Positions 44,540-53,241 of a stretch of 64,000 nucleotides of DNA are shown here, piece after piece. The notes under the pieces are model-generated. The model was given only the letters and a program-made list of their open reading frames with translations. It was not told where the DNA came from and did not search any database. The DNA comes from Pseudomonas sp. MWU13-2100 (GTDB lineage Bacteria; Pseudomonadota; Gammaproteobacteria; Pseudomonadales; Pseudomonadaceae). Location: the NCBI RefSeq assembly GCF_023242365.1, contig NZ_JALLIX010000002.1, positions 242,196-306,195 of the forward strand. The letters are read 5' to 3'. Made by a program: the position numbers and the translations under genes. The stretch's first letter is position 1, and every line of letters starts with the position of its first letter.

Positions 44540-46122
44540 CGTGCGGGGCTCGCCGAAAGGTTTGGTTTCTTGAGTAAAAGGGCCAGGGGAATACACAGGG
44601 CCAAGGCAATGCCCAGCAGGTAGAAACAATCGGTGAAGGTCATGACCGACGCTTGCAAGGCAATGTCGCGACTCAACTGACCGACCGTCTGTAACTGCGC
44701 CAGGGCCTGGTCACCGGTCTGGCTCATGAAGGAGGCCGTCTGTGCCGCCATATGTTCCTGGCCCAAGGTGCTGTTGGCCGTCAGCGACTCACGAATCATC
44801 GCGTCGTGATAACTGCTGCGCCGATCGATCAACACCCCGGTCAGGGCCAGCCCGATGGAGCCGCCGATATTGCGCGACATGTTGTAGAGTCCCGCCGCCT
44901 CGCCTTTCTCATGGGCCTGAACGGCCGCCATGGTGATCTGGTTGAGCGGCATCATCGCCAGGATCTGGGCGAAACCGCGCACCAGTTGCGAGGTGTCGAA
45001 ATCATGGCCGACACTGTCAACCGTCAGGTTCAGACTCATCATGCAACTGATTACGAACAGCACTAGCCCGGTGCCCACCAGCCAGCGGCTGTCATAGCGC
45101 TGCATCAGCCGCGGCAGGATCGGCATCATCAAGAAAGCCGGTACGCCGGAAAGCAGCATGATCGCCCCGGATTGCTGGGCGTTGTAGCCGGCAACACTGT
45201 TGAGAAACTGCGGCAGCAGGTAGGAAATCCCATAGATGGCCGCCCCCACCGTCGAGACGATCAGGATCACGCTGGCATAGCGCGGGTTGCGCATCAGGCT
45301 GAGCTTGATGATCGGTTGGCGGGCGGTGAACTGACCGATGGCGATCAGGATAAAACCCAGGGTCATCAGCAGGCTCAGACCGACAATCAGCGAGGACTCG
45401 AACCAGTGCTCACGCTGGCCCTCTTCCAGGATTACCGTCAGCGAACTCAAGCCCAGGGCCAGCCCGAGGATGCCGATCCAGTCCGCCTTGATAAATTGCT
45501 GAAGATCGGCTTTTTCCGCGCGGATGCCGGTCCAGAGCAAAGCGATCAGCGCCAGACTGATGGGCAGGTTGAGGAAAAAGCACCAGCGCCAACTGGCGTT
45601 CTCGGTCAGCCAGCCACCCAGCACCGGCCCCATCAAAGGCCCGAGCAAGACGGTCAGGCCAAACATCGACATGCCGATGGCCATCTGATGCCGGGGCAGG
45701 CGCGTGCCGATGATGGTCTGCGCCGTCGGGATCATCGCGCCACCGGCAAAGCCCTGGCCGACCCGCGCCAGGATCATGCCCGTGAGACTGCTGGACATGC
45801 CGCAGAAAAACGAAAACAGCGTAAAAGCCATTGCCGTGCCCATCAGGAACCGACGCAAGCCGAAGACCCGGGTCAGCCAGGCCGCCAGCGGGATCATGAC
45901 GATCTCCGACATCAGGTAACCGGTGGCAATCCAGGTGCCTTCCGTGCCCGAGGCACCGATCTGCCCCTGGATCTGCGGCAAGGCCGAGTTGGTGATGGAG
46001 ATGTCCAGCGTGGCCAGCAAGGCCCCGAGGGAGCCGGCCGCGACCGCGATCCAGTCGGTCAGCGAAGCATTGGCCTCCTGGGGCGCGTCCCGCGTGGCCG
46101 CGACCGTCGCGGCGTCAGCCAT
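44536..46122 (-). CDS. EmrB/QacA-type MFS drug transporter (DHA2 family, 14 TM)
   Basis: The 528-aa product has about 14 hydrophobic helices, the LATLDISITNSALPQI first helix typical of EmrB proteins, motif A-like GRRFLMGT-like loop (FGLRRFLMGT), and GGAMIPTAQTII. It is a proton-driven exporter that works with an EmrA-type adaptor and an outer-membrane duct, both encoded beside it. Its start overlaps the adaptor gene by 8 bp, its end overlaps the duct gene by 4 bp. The drug or metabolite exported is unknown. Confidence 0.92.
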   Translation of the reverse strand: MADAATVAATRDAPQEANASLTDWIAVAAGSLGALLATLDISITNSALPQIQGQIGASGTEGTWIATGYLMSEIVMIPLAAWLTRVFGLRRFLMGTAMAFTLFSFFCGMSSSLTGMILARVGQGFAGGAMIPTAQTIIGTRLPRHQMAIGMSMFGLTVLLGPLMGPVLGGWLTENASWRWCFFLNLPISLALIALLWTGIRAEKADLQQFIKADWIGILGLALGLSSLTVILEEGQREHWFESSLIVGLSLLMTLGFILIAIGQFTARQPIIKLSLMRNPRYASVILIVSTVGAAIYGISYLLPQFLNSVAGYNAQQSGAIMLLSGVPAFLMMPILPRLMQRYDSRWLVGTGLVLFVISCMMSLNLTVDSVGHDFDTSQLVRGFAQILAMMPLNQITMAAVQAHEKGEAAGLYNMSRNIGGSIGLALTGVLIDRRSSYHDAMIRESLTANSTLGQEHMAAQTASFMSQTGDQALAQLQTVGQLSRDIALQASVMTFTDCFYLLGIALALCIPLALLLKKPNLSASPAR

Positions 46123-47221
46123 GTTGGCGGGTGTCCACGTCGACAGTCACCGACAGGCCCGGCATCAGTACCGCACGCGCCGACTCCGGCACGTCCAGCT
46201 GGATACGCACGGGGACACGCTGGACGATCTTGGTGAAGTTGCCGGTGGCGTTCTGTGCCGGTAACAGCGCGAACTGCGAGCCGGTACCAGGCGAGAGGCT
46301 GTCGATATGCCCGCTGAGATCTTCACTGCCCAGCGCATCCACGTGCACCGTGACCACCTGGCCGGGCTGCATATGGTGAATCTGGGTTTCCTTGAAATTG
46401 GCCGTCAGGTAAAGCGCCTGCACCGGCACCACGGTCAGCAGGCGCGTGCCCGGTTGGGTGAACTGGCCGACGCGAACACTGCGATCGGCCACCCGACCAG
46501 CCAGGGTGCTGATCACCGTGGTGTCGTCCAGGTCCAGTTGCGACTGCCGGGCACTGGCCTGGGCCACCGCCAGTTGCGCCTGGGCCTGCTGCAATTGCGC
46601 CTTGAGCGTACCGATACGGGTTTGCGCCGCGCGCAACGCGGCTTGATGCGCGCTCAGGCCGGTGCTGGCCTGGGCCAGTTGATTGTTGAGGTCGGCCAGA
46701 TGCTCTTCCGTCTCGGCGCCGGAACGGGCCAGCGGCGCATAACGCTTGACCTGGGTCTGGGCGTGGCGCAAGTCGGCGTTGGCGCCGTCCAGCTGGGCCT
46801 GGCCCTGGGCAATGCTGGCGCCCTGCTCCACCAGCTCGGCTTCGGCCCTGGCCACATCGGCCTGGTGAGAAGCCACGGTGGCCTGGGCTTCGTCCAGCGC
46901 CGCCTGATATTTGCGCGGGTCCAGGCGCACCAGCGGCTGGCCGACGCTCACGGTTTCGTTGTCACTGACCAGCACTTGCGCGACATAGCCGCCGACCTTG
47001 GGCGCCACGGTCATGCTGTCGGCCTGCAGGTAGGCGTCATCGGTGCTTTCAATGAAACGCCCGCTGAACCACCAGTGCGCGCCCCAGCCGATCAGCGCCA
47101 GCAGTGCGACAACACCGACCCCGATCAGGGCACGCGGCGGCTTGCCACGGCGCTCGGGAAGATTGCTTGCAACCACGGGCTCAAGGCGGCCGTGCTGACC
47201 GATAGGTTGATCGACGGACAT
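46115..47221 (-). CDS. EmrA-type membrane fusion protein (HlyD family)
   Basis: The 368-aa product has one N-terminal membrane anchor (about 33-52: ALIGVGVVALLALIGW). SFIESTDDAYLQADSMTVAPKVGG-type text (STDDAYLQADS) marks EmrA proteins. A lipoyl-like domain, a long alanine- and glutamine-rich coiled coil (about 110-215), and a beta-barrel end (GQVVTVHVDAL) follow. It bridges the EmrB-like pump and the outer-membrane duct. The ATG at 47221 is preferred over 47233. It is divergent from the TetR gene at 47320. Confidence 0.9.
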   Translation of the reverse strand: MSVDQPIGQHGRLEPVVASNLPERRGKPPRALIGVGVVALLALIGWGAHWWFSGRFIESTDDAYLQADSMTVAPKVGGYVAQVLVSDNETVSVGQPLVRLDPRKYQAALDEAQATVASHQADVARAEAELVEQGASIAQGQAQLDGANADLRHAQTQVKRYAPLARSGAETEEHLADLNNQLAQASTGLSAHQAALRAAQTRIGTLKAQLQQAQAQLAVAQASARQSQLDLDDTTVISTLAGRVADRSVRVGQFTQPGTRLLTVVPVQALYLTANFKETQIHHMQPGQVVTVHVDALGSEDLSGHIDSLSPGTGSQFALLPAQNATGNFTKIVQRVPVRIQLDVPESARAVLMPGLSVTVDVDTRQHG

Positions 47222-47273
47222 GCCGCACTCCAAAATATTCCAGTCGGTAAAAAATGCGGCGATGGCGAATTTA

Positions 47274-47289
47274 TGTCAAGTGATATAAT
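47274..47289. promoter_or_regulatory. Overlapping divergent promoter elements of the efflux operon and its TetR gene
   Basis: On the minus strand TTGACA (47274-47279 complement) is a consensus -35 for the efflux operon. On the plus strand TATAAT (47284-47289) is a consensus -10 for the TetR gene. The two elements are only a few bases apart, so one bound TetR dimer could shut both promoters. Confidence 0.5.
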
Positions 47290-47319
47290 TTGTTCTGGCA
47301 TTCTTTTTCAGGCTTACCC

Positions 47320-48042
47320 ATGGCACGACATCGACCAGCAAATGAAGGCGGCTACCAGCGCGGCGAAGAAACGCGCCTGCGGATTATCGAAGCCGCTGTG
47401 GACCAGTTCGCCACCCATGGTTTCGAAAGCGCCTCGACGCGCCAGATCGCAGCGGCGGCCGGGGTCAATGCACCGGCGCTGCAATACTATTTCGACAACA
47501 AGGAAGGGGTTTACCTGGCCTGCGTCCAGCACATCCTTGCGCAGCTCTGGGCACAGCTGGAGGAGGTGGTCTCGGCCGCCGAAGCGGCGCTGGACGACCC
47601 CCTCGCCGATGACCCGATATTGATCGAGCGTTACCTGGGCATTCTTGGTGTCTTTCTGTCGTTCCTTCATGACACGCCGCAATCCACCGACTGGCGTCGC
47701 TTCATGGCCTGCGAGCAAGCCGGCCTGGGCCCGCCGTCCGCGGCCACACTGATGGAGCAAGGCCTCAATCAGCGCCTGTCCCACGTCACCCGCAGCATCG
47801 TCGGGCGCCTGACCGGGCGGCCGGCCAATGACGAAATCACGATAATCCAGACGATGGCGCTCAACAGCCAGAGCATCGTGTTTCGCGTCAAGCGCGCGCC
47901 CATTCTGCGGGCGCTGGGCTGGGACACCATCGACCAGCAACGCATGGAAACCGTGCGCAACGTGATGCTGTCACAGAATCGCCTGACGCTGCTGGCATTG
48001 GTCAGTGAGCGCGACGCGGCAGGCGCGGAAACGGCGCAGTGA
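47320..48042 (+). CDS. TetR family regulator (CerR/DUF1956 type C-terminus)
   Basis: The 240-aa product has a TetR DNA-binding domain: RLRIIEAAVDQFATHGFESAST, RQIAAAAGVNAPALQYYFDNKEG in two short blocks at about 19-65. Its C-terminal part resembles the DUF1956 domain of CerR/CecR-type efflux regulators (FMACEQAGLGPPS, NSQSIVFRVKR). The ATG at 47320 is preferred over 47290. Divergence from the EmrAB-type operon with an overlapping promoter region strongly suggests it represses that pump. Confidence 0.9.
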   Translation: MARHRPANEGGYQRGEETRLRIIEAAVDQFATHGFESASTRQIAAAAGVNAPALQYYFDNKEGVYLACVQHILAQLWAQLEEVVSAAEAALDDPLADDPILIERYLGILGVFLSFLHDTPQSTDWRRFMACEQAGLGPPSAATLMEQGLNQRLSHVTRSIVGRLTGRPANDEITIIQTMALNSQSIVFRVKRAPILRALGWDTIDQQRMETVRNVMLSQNRLTLLALVSERDAAGAETAQ

Positions 48043-48047
48043 CGCCT

Positions 48048-48740
48048 TTAACGAGCCTGTAGGCCAAACGCGGTTGCCAGGCTCTTTGCGCCTTTCGGCG
48101 TCAGATTCAGGGCTCTGGAATCGAGATGGCGGTTCACCCAGCCGCGCTTGAGCAGCAGGTCCAGAAGGGCTGCGCCCAACGCACCGCCGATATGCGGTGA
48201 GCGCTCGCTCCAGTCCATGCAGGGATAGGCCAGGCGTCGGCGTTGGCGCGACACGGCCTCGATATCGATGCCCAGACGCACCAACGACGCGGCGCCCGTT
48301 TCCGTGAGGACATAGTCCTTGCCCTGCTCTTCGATCCAGCTCGCCTGCAACAAGGCGTCATGCAGTTTGACCGCGACTTCCCCGGCGATATGGTCATAAC
48401 AGGTCCTGGCCCGCTTCAAGGCCGACGGCGTGCTGGGCTGAAACCGCGTCATGCGGCGATCAGTCAGCGATAACAAGGCCTCCAGCGCATGCGCCACCTG
48501 GGGATTGGCCAATCGGTAATAGCGATGCCGACCCTGGACCAGCATCTCCACCAGCCCCTGCTCACGCAAACGTAAAAAATGGCCGCTGGCGGTGGACGCG
48601 CCGATATCGGCCACGGCGGCCAATTCCGTGGCCGTGCGCGCGTGGCCGTCCAACAGACTGCAGAGCATTCGTGCACGAGCCGGATCGGCAATCGCACCGG
48701 CCACCGCTGCCAGGGAAAGATCAGCCGCTTCGACATCCAT
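48048..48740 (-). CDS. ArsR-type winged-helix regulator with a long C-terminal part
   Basis: The 230-aa product starts with an ArsR-like winged helix (AGAIADPARARMLCSLLDG, ATELAAVADIGASTASGHFLRLREQGLV, HRYYRLA), about residues 12-75. ArsR proteins usually end near 110, and this one continues for a further 120 residues with Cys at about 114 and 175 (ARTCYDHIAG, AYPCMDW). The extension may bind a ligand. It is divergent from an MFS gene at 48815, so control of that transporter is likely. Confidence 0.85.
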   Translation of the reverse strand: MDVEAADLSLAAVAGAIADPARARMLCSLLDGHARTATELAAVADIGASTASGHFLRLREQGLVEMLVQGRHRYYRLANPQVAHALEALLSLTDRRMTRFQPSTPSALKRARTCYDHIAGEVAVKLHDALLQASWIEEQGKDYVLTETGAASLVRLGIDIEAVSRQRRRLAYPCMDWSERSPHIGGALGAALLDLLLKRGWVNRHLDSRALNLTPKGAKSLATAFGLQAR

Positions 48741-48814
48741 AGTTCACCCCTTTGCGAAGTATCGCGGTTTTTTCATCATCATACTGATGCCAAACCACTT
48801 GAAGGGATTCACCC

Positions 48815-50068
48815 ATGCAGCAATCGAATTTTTTTGGCCGAAAGGTCGTGGCGGCGACCTTTGTGATGGCGGTGTTCGGCTGGGGGATCGGCTTCTACGG
48901 TCCGCCGATCTTTCTCTACGCGGTGATTCAGCGAACCGGCTGGTCGCTGCCCTTGTGCTCGGCCGCCGTCACCCTGCACTTTCTCGCGGGCACCCTGGTG
49001 GTGGTGAACCTGCCCGTCTTGTACAAGCGCCTGGGCCTGCCCCGCACCACTGTGCTCGGATCGATCCTGCTCGGCATCGGCGTTTATGGATGGTCGGTAG
49101 CCGATCAACCCTACCAATTGTTCCTGGCCGCACTGCTCAGTGGATTGGGCTGGGTGACCATGGGGGCGGCCGCGGTCAATGCACTCATCTCTCCATGGTT
49201 TGTCGCCAGGCGTCCGGCCGCCCTGGCGATGGCCTATAACGGCGCCAGTATCGGCGGGGTGATCTTTTCATCCGCGTGGGTGTTCCTGATCGACCGGATC
49301 GGCTTCACCCAGGCCGCGCTAGGGGTTGGCCTGGTATCGATAACGACGATTGCCGCGCTGTCAATCAAGGTCTTCAAGGTTCGGCCTGAAGACCTCGGGC
49401 AATATGCCGATGGGGCGGATCAGCCACCTGAGCAGCCGACCGTCTCCCCGGGTAGCAAGGCAACCTCGCTATGGTGCAATCGTCGATTCGTGACATTGGC
49501 GGCCGCCATGTCCCTGGGATTGTTCGCCCAGATCGGGCTGATTACCCACTTGTTCCTGCTGTTGGTCGATCACGTCACAGAGGCAAAGGCCGGATTGGCA
49601 ATGGGCCTGGCAACGGCAAGCGCCATCGCCGGCCGGTTTCTGGTCGGTTGGCTGATGCCACCCAATGCCAACCGGCGCACCGTTGCCTGCCTGAGCTATG
49701 GCTGCCAGTTGCTCGGCTGCCTGGTCATGACCGGATTAGGCAGCTTCCCCGATCTGCTGTGGCTGGGGGGCATCCTCTTTGGCGCGGGGATCGGCAACGC
49801 CACCTCCTTGCCGCCGCTGATTGCCCAAGCGGAATTCCCGCGCCAGCAAACACAACGCGTGGTGACGCTGATCGTCGCCACCGCCCAAGGCTGCTATGCC
49901 TTTGCGCCAGCATTCTTTGGTGCACTGAAGTCACTGGGCGGGTCCCATGGCGAACTGCTGCTGTTGGGGCTGGCGGCCGGAGTCCAGGGGCTGGCGATAT
50001 TGGCTCTGGTGGTGGGTAACCGGCGTTCGGCTCAACATATCCCGGAATTCAGCCGGCACTCACTCTGA
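48815..50068 (+). CDS. MFS transporter (oxalate/monocarboxylate-type)
   Basis: The 417-aa product has about 12 hydrophobic helices in two halves joined by a charged loop (about 190-210). GWGIGFYGPPIFLYAVI, LISPWFVARRPAALAMAYNGASIGG and GAGIGNATSLPPLIAQ are conserved-type blocks of the OFA/MCT-like MFS group. The substrate is probably a small organic acid or an efflux target. The divergent ArsR-type gene is the likely regulator. Its last 9 bp overlap the convergent DUF1801 gene. Confidence 0.85.
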   Translation: MQQSNFFGRKVVAATFVMAVFGWGIGFYGPPIFLYAVIQRTGWSLPLCSAAVTLHFLAGTLVVVNLPVLYKRLGLPRTTVLGSILLGIGVYGWSVADQPYQLFLAALLSGLGWVTMGAAAVNALISPWFVARRPAALAMAYNGASIGGVIFSSAWVFLIDRIGFTQAALGVGLVSITTIAALSIKVFKVRPEDLGQYADGADQPPEQPTVSPGSKATSLWCNRRFVTLAAAMSLGLFAQIGLITHLFLLLVDHVTEAKAGLAMGLATASAIAGRFLVGWLMPPNANRRTVACLSYGCQLLGCLVMTGLGSFPDLLWLGGILFGAGIGNATSLPPLIAQAEFPRQQTQRVVTLIVATAQGCYAFAPAFFGALKSLGGSHGELLLLGLAAGVQGLAILALVVGNRRSAQHIPEFSRHSL

Positions 50069-50485
50069 CTGCGGCTTTGATCGGGTCGACTTGCTGCGAG
50101 CCGCCGAAGTGTTGAGCGCCACGGCGGCGCGAATCAGCGCGGTCAATGCCTGCTCATCGATCTGCTCGCCCTCATGCAAATCAATCGCGCGCCGGGTGTT
50201 GCCTTCAAGGCTGGAATTGAAGAGACCCGCCGGATCCTCCAGCGATGCACCCTTGGCGAAGGTCAGCTTCACCACCTGCTTGTAGGTCTCGCCGGTGCAG
50301 ATGATGCCGCCATGGGACCAGACCGGCACGCCACGCCACTTCCACTCCTCGACCACTTCGGGGTCGGCCTGCACGATCAGCGTCCGGATTCGGGTGAGGG
50401 TCTCACCGCGCCAATCCCCCAGTTCCGCGATTCTTGCGTCGATCATCTGCGAGGCGCTCCCACCCTCTTCCGTTTCCTGGTTCAT
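50060..50485 (-). CDS. DUF1801 domain protein
   Basis: The 141-aa product has the DUF1801 (YdhG-like) pattern: WRGETLTRIRTLIVQADPEVVEEWKW, VPVWSHGGIICTGETYKQVVKLTFAKGASL, in short blocks, with a basic tail. The function of the family is not known. The gene overlaps the MFS gene end by 9 bp in convergent orientation. The N-terminal start at 50485 fits the family length. Confidence 0.83.
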   Translation of the reverse strand: MNQETEEGGSASQMIDARIAELGDWRGETLTRIRTLIVQADPEVVEEWKWRGVPVWSHGGIICTGETYKQVVKLTFAKGASLEDPAGLFNSSLEGNTRRAIDLHEGEQIDEQALTALIRAAVALNTSAARSKSTRSKPQSE

Positions 50486-50612
50486 GGCAGTTGCATTCCT
50501 GTTCGTGGCGGTTGCCGCTCGCCGGTTTCATCAAGAAAGAAACCACACTGTGCTAGTTTTTCCACCACTCGCCAGCAGCACTGGTTTCACTTATCAAGCG
50601 TTGAGATAGAGC

Positions 50613-51689
50613 ATGTCACGAGTTTTTCCCGATACCGCAGCATGGGTCTTCGGCATCAGCGCCACACTGCTCAGCAGCTTTGCGGGCGCCGCCTCGACTG
50701 CCGTTACCTCGCCTCAGATCATGAACCTCTGCCAACCCGCCGCGACAAGCCCATCCGCCAAACAGCTGCTGGCGGCCGCGCAACGACATCTGGGCGATGG
50801 CATCCACGCCCTGCCCCATCTGCATACGGAAGGCACCCTGCCGAACCAGGGCATTCGCGAGCAGAGCATCGCGGCGGAAAAGGATTGGCCGGTACTGCGC
50901 CAGGCCGCCCTCGCCTGGCGCCTGAGCGCCGACCCGCGCTATCTGCGACAGGTCGACGAGGGCCTTGCCACCTGGACCCGCACCTATCAGCCGGACTTCA
51001 ACCCGATCGACGAAACCAATCTCGATCAACTGATCGATGCCTACACCCTCACCGCCAGTGCACTGCGCCCGGAAACGCGAGAGGCCAGCCGCGCCTTCCT
51101 GCGCCAACTCGGGAACGGCTACCTCGCGCAGATTCGACAGTTCCATGCTTCGAAGAGTAGTAAAAATATCAATAACTGGCAGAGCCATCGCGTCAAGCTG
51201 GTCACCCTGGCCGCCGCCGCGCTGGCCGATCAAGGCATGCTGGAGCAGGCCTTCCAACTGTTCCGGCAACAGGTAGCGGACAATCTCCTGCCGGATGGCT
51301 CGGCGCTGGACTTCAGGGAGCGTGATGCGCTGCACTACGTCGTCTATGACCTGGAGCCACTGGTCCAGGCCGCCCTGGCGGCCAAGCCCTACGGCGGCAA
51401 TTGGTTGGGTTATAGCGCCCCCACGGGTGCCTCCCTGAGCCGCTCGCTCGATTGGCTGGTGCCCTATGCAAACGGCCAACGCAGCCATCAGGAGTTCGTG
51501 CATACCCGCGTGAAGTTTGACCGCGACCGCGCCAACGTCGGAGAAGCCGGGTATAGCGGTACCTGGGAGCCGAAAAGCAGCAACAAACTCTTCTGGCTGG
51601 CCGCGCAACTGGATGGGCGATACTTGCCGCTGGCCCGGCAACTGGCACCCAATCCTCAAGACTGGATCGGTGCCTGCTACTTGAAGTAG
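50613..51689 (+). CDS. Alginate-lyase superfamily protein, exported
   Basis: The 358-aa product has a signal peptide (hydrophobic about 10-26, ending GAAST) and an all-helical (alpha/alpha)-type domain of the alginate lyase family. Diagnostic blocks are NNWQSHRVKLVTLAA near 187 and DGSALDFRERDALHYVVYDLEPLVQAAL near 230, which correspond to the Asn/His and Tyr/Arg catalytic segments of PL5. In true AlgL the first block has NNH. Here it is NNW with the His three residues later, so activity on alginate is not certain. The gene stands alone. Confidence 0.72.
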   Translation: MSRVFPDTAAWVFGISATLLSSFAGAASTAVTSPQIMNLCQPAATSPSAKQLLAAAQRHLGDGIHALPHLHTEGTLPNQGIREQSIAAEKDWPVLRQAALAWRLSADPRYLRQVDEGLATWTRTYQPDFNPIDETNLDQLIDAYTLTASALRPETREASRAFLRQLGNGYLAQIRQFHASKSSKNINNWQSHRVKLVTLAAAALADQGMLEQAFQLFRQQVADNLLPDGSALDFRERDALHYVVYDLEPLVQAALAAKPYGGNWLGYSAPTGASLSRSLDWLVPYANGQRSHQEFVHTRVKFDRDRANVGEAGYSGTWEPKSSNKLFWLAAQLDGRYLPLARQLAPNPQDWIGACYLK

Positions 51690-51850
51690 CCATGGCACCT
51701 TCGGCTCAAGCGTCGGACGATTCAGGTATCGGTAACGAAAACCGCCAGGCGGGGCAATACGTTATGTCCTTTTGGCGACATTCATGGACTTATTGGCGTT
51801 AGTCGGCAATCGGCAGACAGGCTAGAGTCCATCTACTGTCTTGTTTCTGG

Positions 51851-52861
51851 ATGACCCGCCTGATGACTCGCCCTCGTTTCCTGCCCGACAACTTCACCCT
51901 GACGCTGGTCAGCGTGGTGCTTCTCGCCAGTTTCCTGCCCGCCGGCGGCCAGGTCGCCGTCGGTTTCAGCGGGCTGACCAATATCGCCATTGCCCTGCTG
52001 TTCTTCCTGCACGGCGCCAAGCTGTCGCGCGAGTCGATCATTGCCGGCGCCGGCCACTGGCGCCTGCATCTGCTGGTGTTCGGCCTGACCTTTGTCCTGT
52101 TCCCGCTGCTGGGCGTCGCGCTCAAGCCGCTGCTGTCGCCGCTGATCGGCGACAAGCTGTATATGGGCATGCTCTACCTCTGCGCCCTGCCGGCCACGGT
52201 GCAGTCGGCGATTGCCTTCACGTCCCTGGCCCGCGGCAATGTGCCGGCGGCGATCTGCAGCGCGGCGGCGTCGAGCCTGTTCGGCATCTTCCTCACGCCG
52301 TTGCTGGTGACCTTGCTGCTGGACGTGCACGGCAGTGGCGGCTCGACCCTCGATGCCATCCTGAAGATCAGCGTGCAGTTGCTGCTGCCATTTATTGCCG
52401 GGCAGATCGCCCGACGCTGGATCGGCGCCTGGGTAGGGCGCAACAAATCGTGGCTGAAGTTCGTTGACCAGGGCTCGATCCTGCTGGTGGTCTACAGCGC
52501 CTTCAGCGAAGCGGTGAACGAAGGCATCTGGCATCAGATCCCGCTCTGGGACCTGGCCGGCCTGGTGGTGGTCTGCGGCGTGATACTCACGCTGGTGCTG
52601 CTGGCGTCCAGCGTGCTGGGCAGGGCCTTTGGCTTCGATCAGGAAGACCGCATCACCATTCTCTTCTGCGGCTCGAAGAAAAGCCTGGCCACCGGCGTAC
52701 CGATGGCCCAGGTACTGTTCGCCGGCAGCACCATCGGCGTATTGATCCTGCCGCTGATGTTGTTCCACCAGATTCAGTTGATGGTCTGTGCGGTGCTGGC
52801 GCAGCGTTATGCAAAACGCCAGGAATCGGTGGCTGAACTGATGGGCCAGGTCGATCCTTGA
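51851..52861 (+). CDS. Bile acid:sodium symporter-like transporter (SBF-like)
   Basis: The 336-aa product has about ten hydrophobic helices and the SBF-like signatures: NIAIALLFFLHGAKLSRE, LPATVQSAIAFTSLARGN, GSKKSLATGVPMAQVLF. This is the bacterial SBF-like group of the BASS superfamily, with pyruvate, pantoate or other organic anions as known types of cargo. The cargo here is unknown. Starts at the ATG 51851 or 51863 are both possible. Confidence 0.86.
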   Translation: MTRLMTRPRFLPDNFTLTLVSVVLLASFLPAGGQVAVGFSGLTNIAIALLFFLHGAKLSRESIIAGAGHWRLHLLVFGLTFVLFPLLGVALKPLLSPLIGDKLYMGMLYLCALPATVQSAIAFTSLARGNVPAAICSAAASSLFGIFLTPLLVTLLLDVHGSGGSTLDAILKISVQLLLPFIAGQIARRWIGAWVGRNKSWLKFVDQGSILLVVYSAFSEAVNEGIWHQIPLWDLAGLVVVCGVILTLVLLASSVLGRAFGFDQEDRITILFCGSKKSLATGVPMAQVLFAGSTIGVLILPLMLFHQIQLMVCAVLAQRYAKRQESVAELMGQVDP

Positions 52862-53056
52862 TCGCTTCCCATCCACGGATGAGCATGTGGATCATATCCG
52901 GTTGCGACCGCCTGGCCGCCACGGCGCTGAAGCAATGCTTGCTGGATCGAAGTGCCGTGGGGCGTGTCCACTAACCACGGCGGGATTGATCGGCATGATC
53001 AACCCACCTCCATTGAAATCTCCGTCTATGCTCCCTCCATCACTGGAGGGAATACC
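52862..53056. promoter_or_regulatory. Upstream region of the kdp operon
   Basis: 195 bp between the symporter and the first kdp-linked frame. It should contain the kdp promoter. I did not find a convincing KdpE box by eye. GGAGGGA at 53045-53051 is the ribosome-binding site of the small first frame. Confidence 0.4.
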
Positions 53057-53152
53057 ATGGACTTCATTTTTTTGGTACTCGCTGCACTGTTCTTCATCAG
53101 CCTGGTGGGCATGGCGCATGGCTGCGCGGCGCTGAAAAGGAGACGGTCATGA
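53057..53152 (+). CDS. 31-aa single-pass membrane peptide at the head of the kdp operon
   Basis: A GGAGGGA site 5 bp upstream of the ATG at 53057 drives a 31-codon frame. The peptide is one hydrophobic helix ([20 protein letters not shown]) followed by CAALKRRRS. Its stop overlaps the kdpF start (ATGA), giving tight coupling. It is like KdpF in size but has a basic end and a Cys. I know of similar small frames before kdpF in other pseudomonads, but not of a function. Confidence 0.7.
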   Translation: MDFIFLVLAALFFISLVGMAHGCAALKRRRS

Positions 53153-53241
53153 CCGCCTTCTATCTATTCGGCGGCCTGATAGCGGCCGGCCTGCTGGTTT
53201 ACCTGGTCGCCGCGCTGCTGTTTCCGGAGGACTTCCTGTGA
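53149..53241 (+). CDS. kdpF: K+-transporting ATPase subunit F
   Basis: The 30-aa peptide is one hydrophobic helix with the KdpF pattern ([19 protein letters not shown], then FPEDFL). KdpF sits in the membrane against KdpA and stabilises the KdpFABC complex. It overlaps the preceding frame and kdpA by 4 bp each (ATGA, GTGA). Confidence 0.93.
   Translation: MTAFYLFGGLIAAGLLVYLVAALLFPEDFL

Noticed and set aside
45172..46236. 354-codon plus-strand frame over the EmrB-like gene
   Set aside because: Rich in Gln, Asp, His and Arg with no hydrophobic core, typical of the reverse complement of a membrane protein gene.
51833..52876. 347-codon minus-strand frame over the SBF-like transporter
   Set aside because: Same reason: a hydrophilic antisense shadow of a membrane protein gene.
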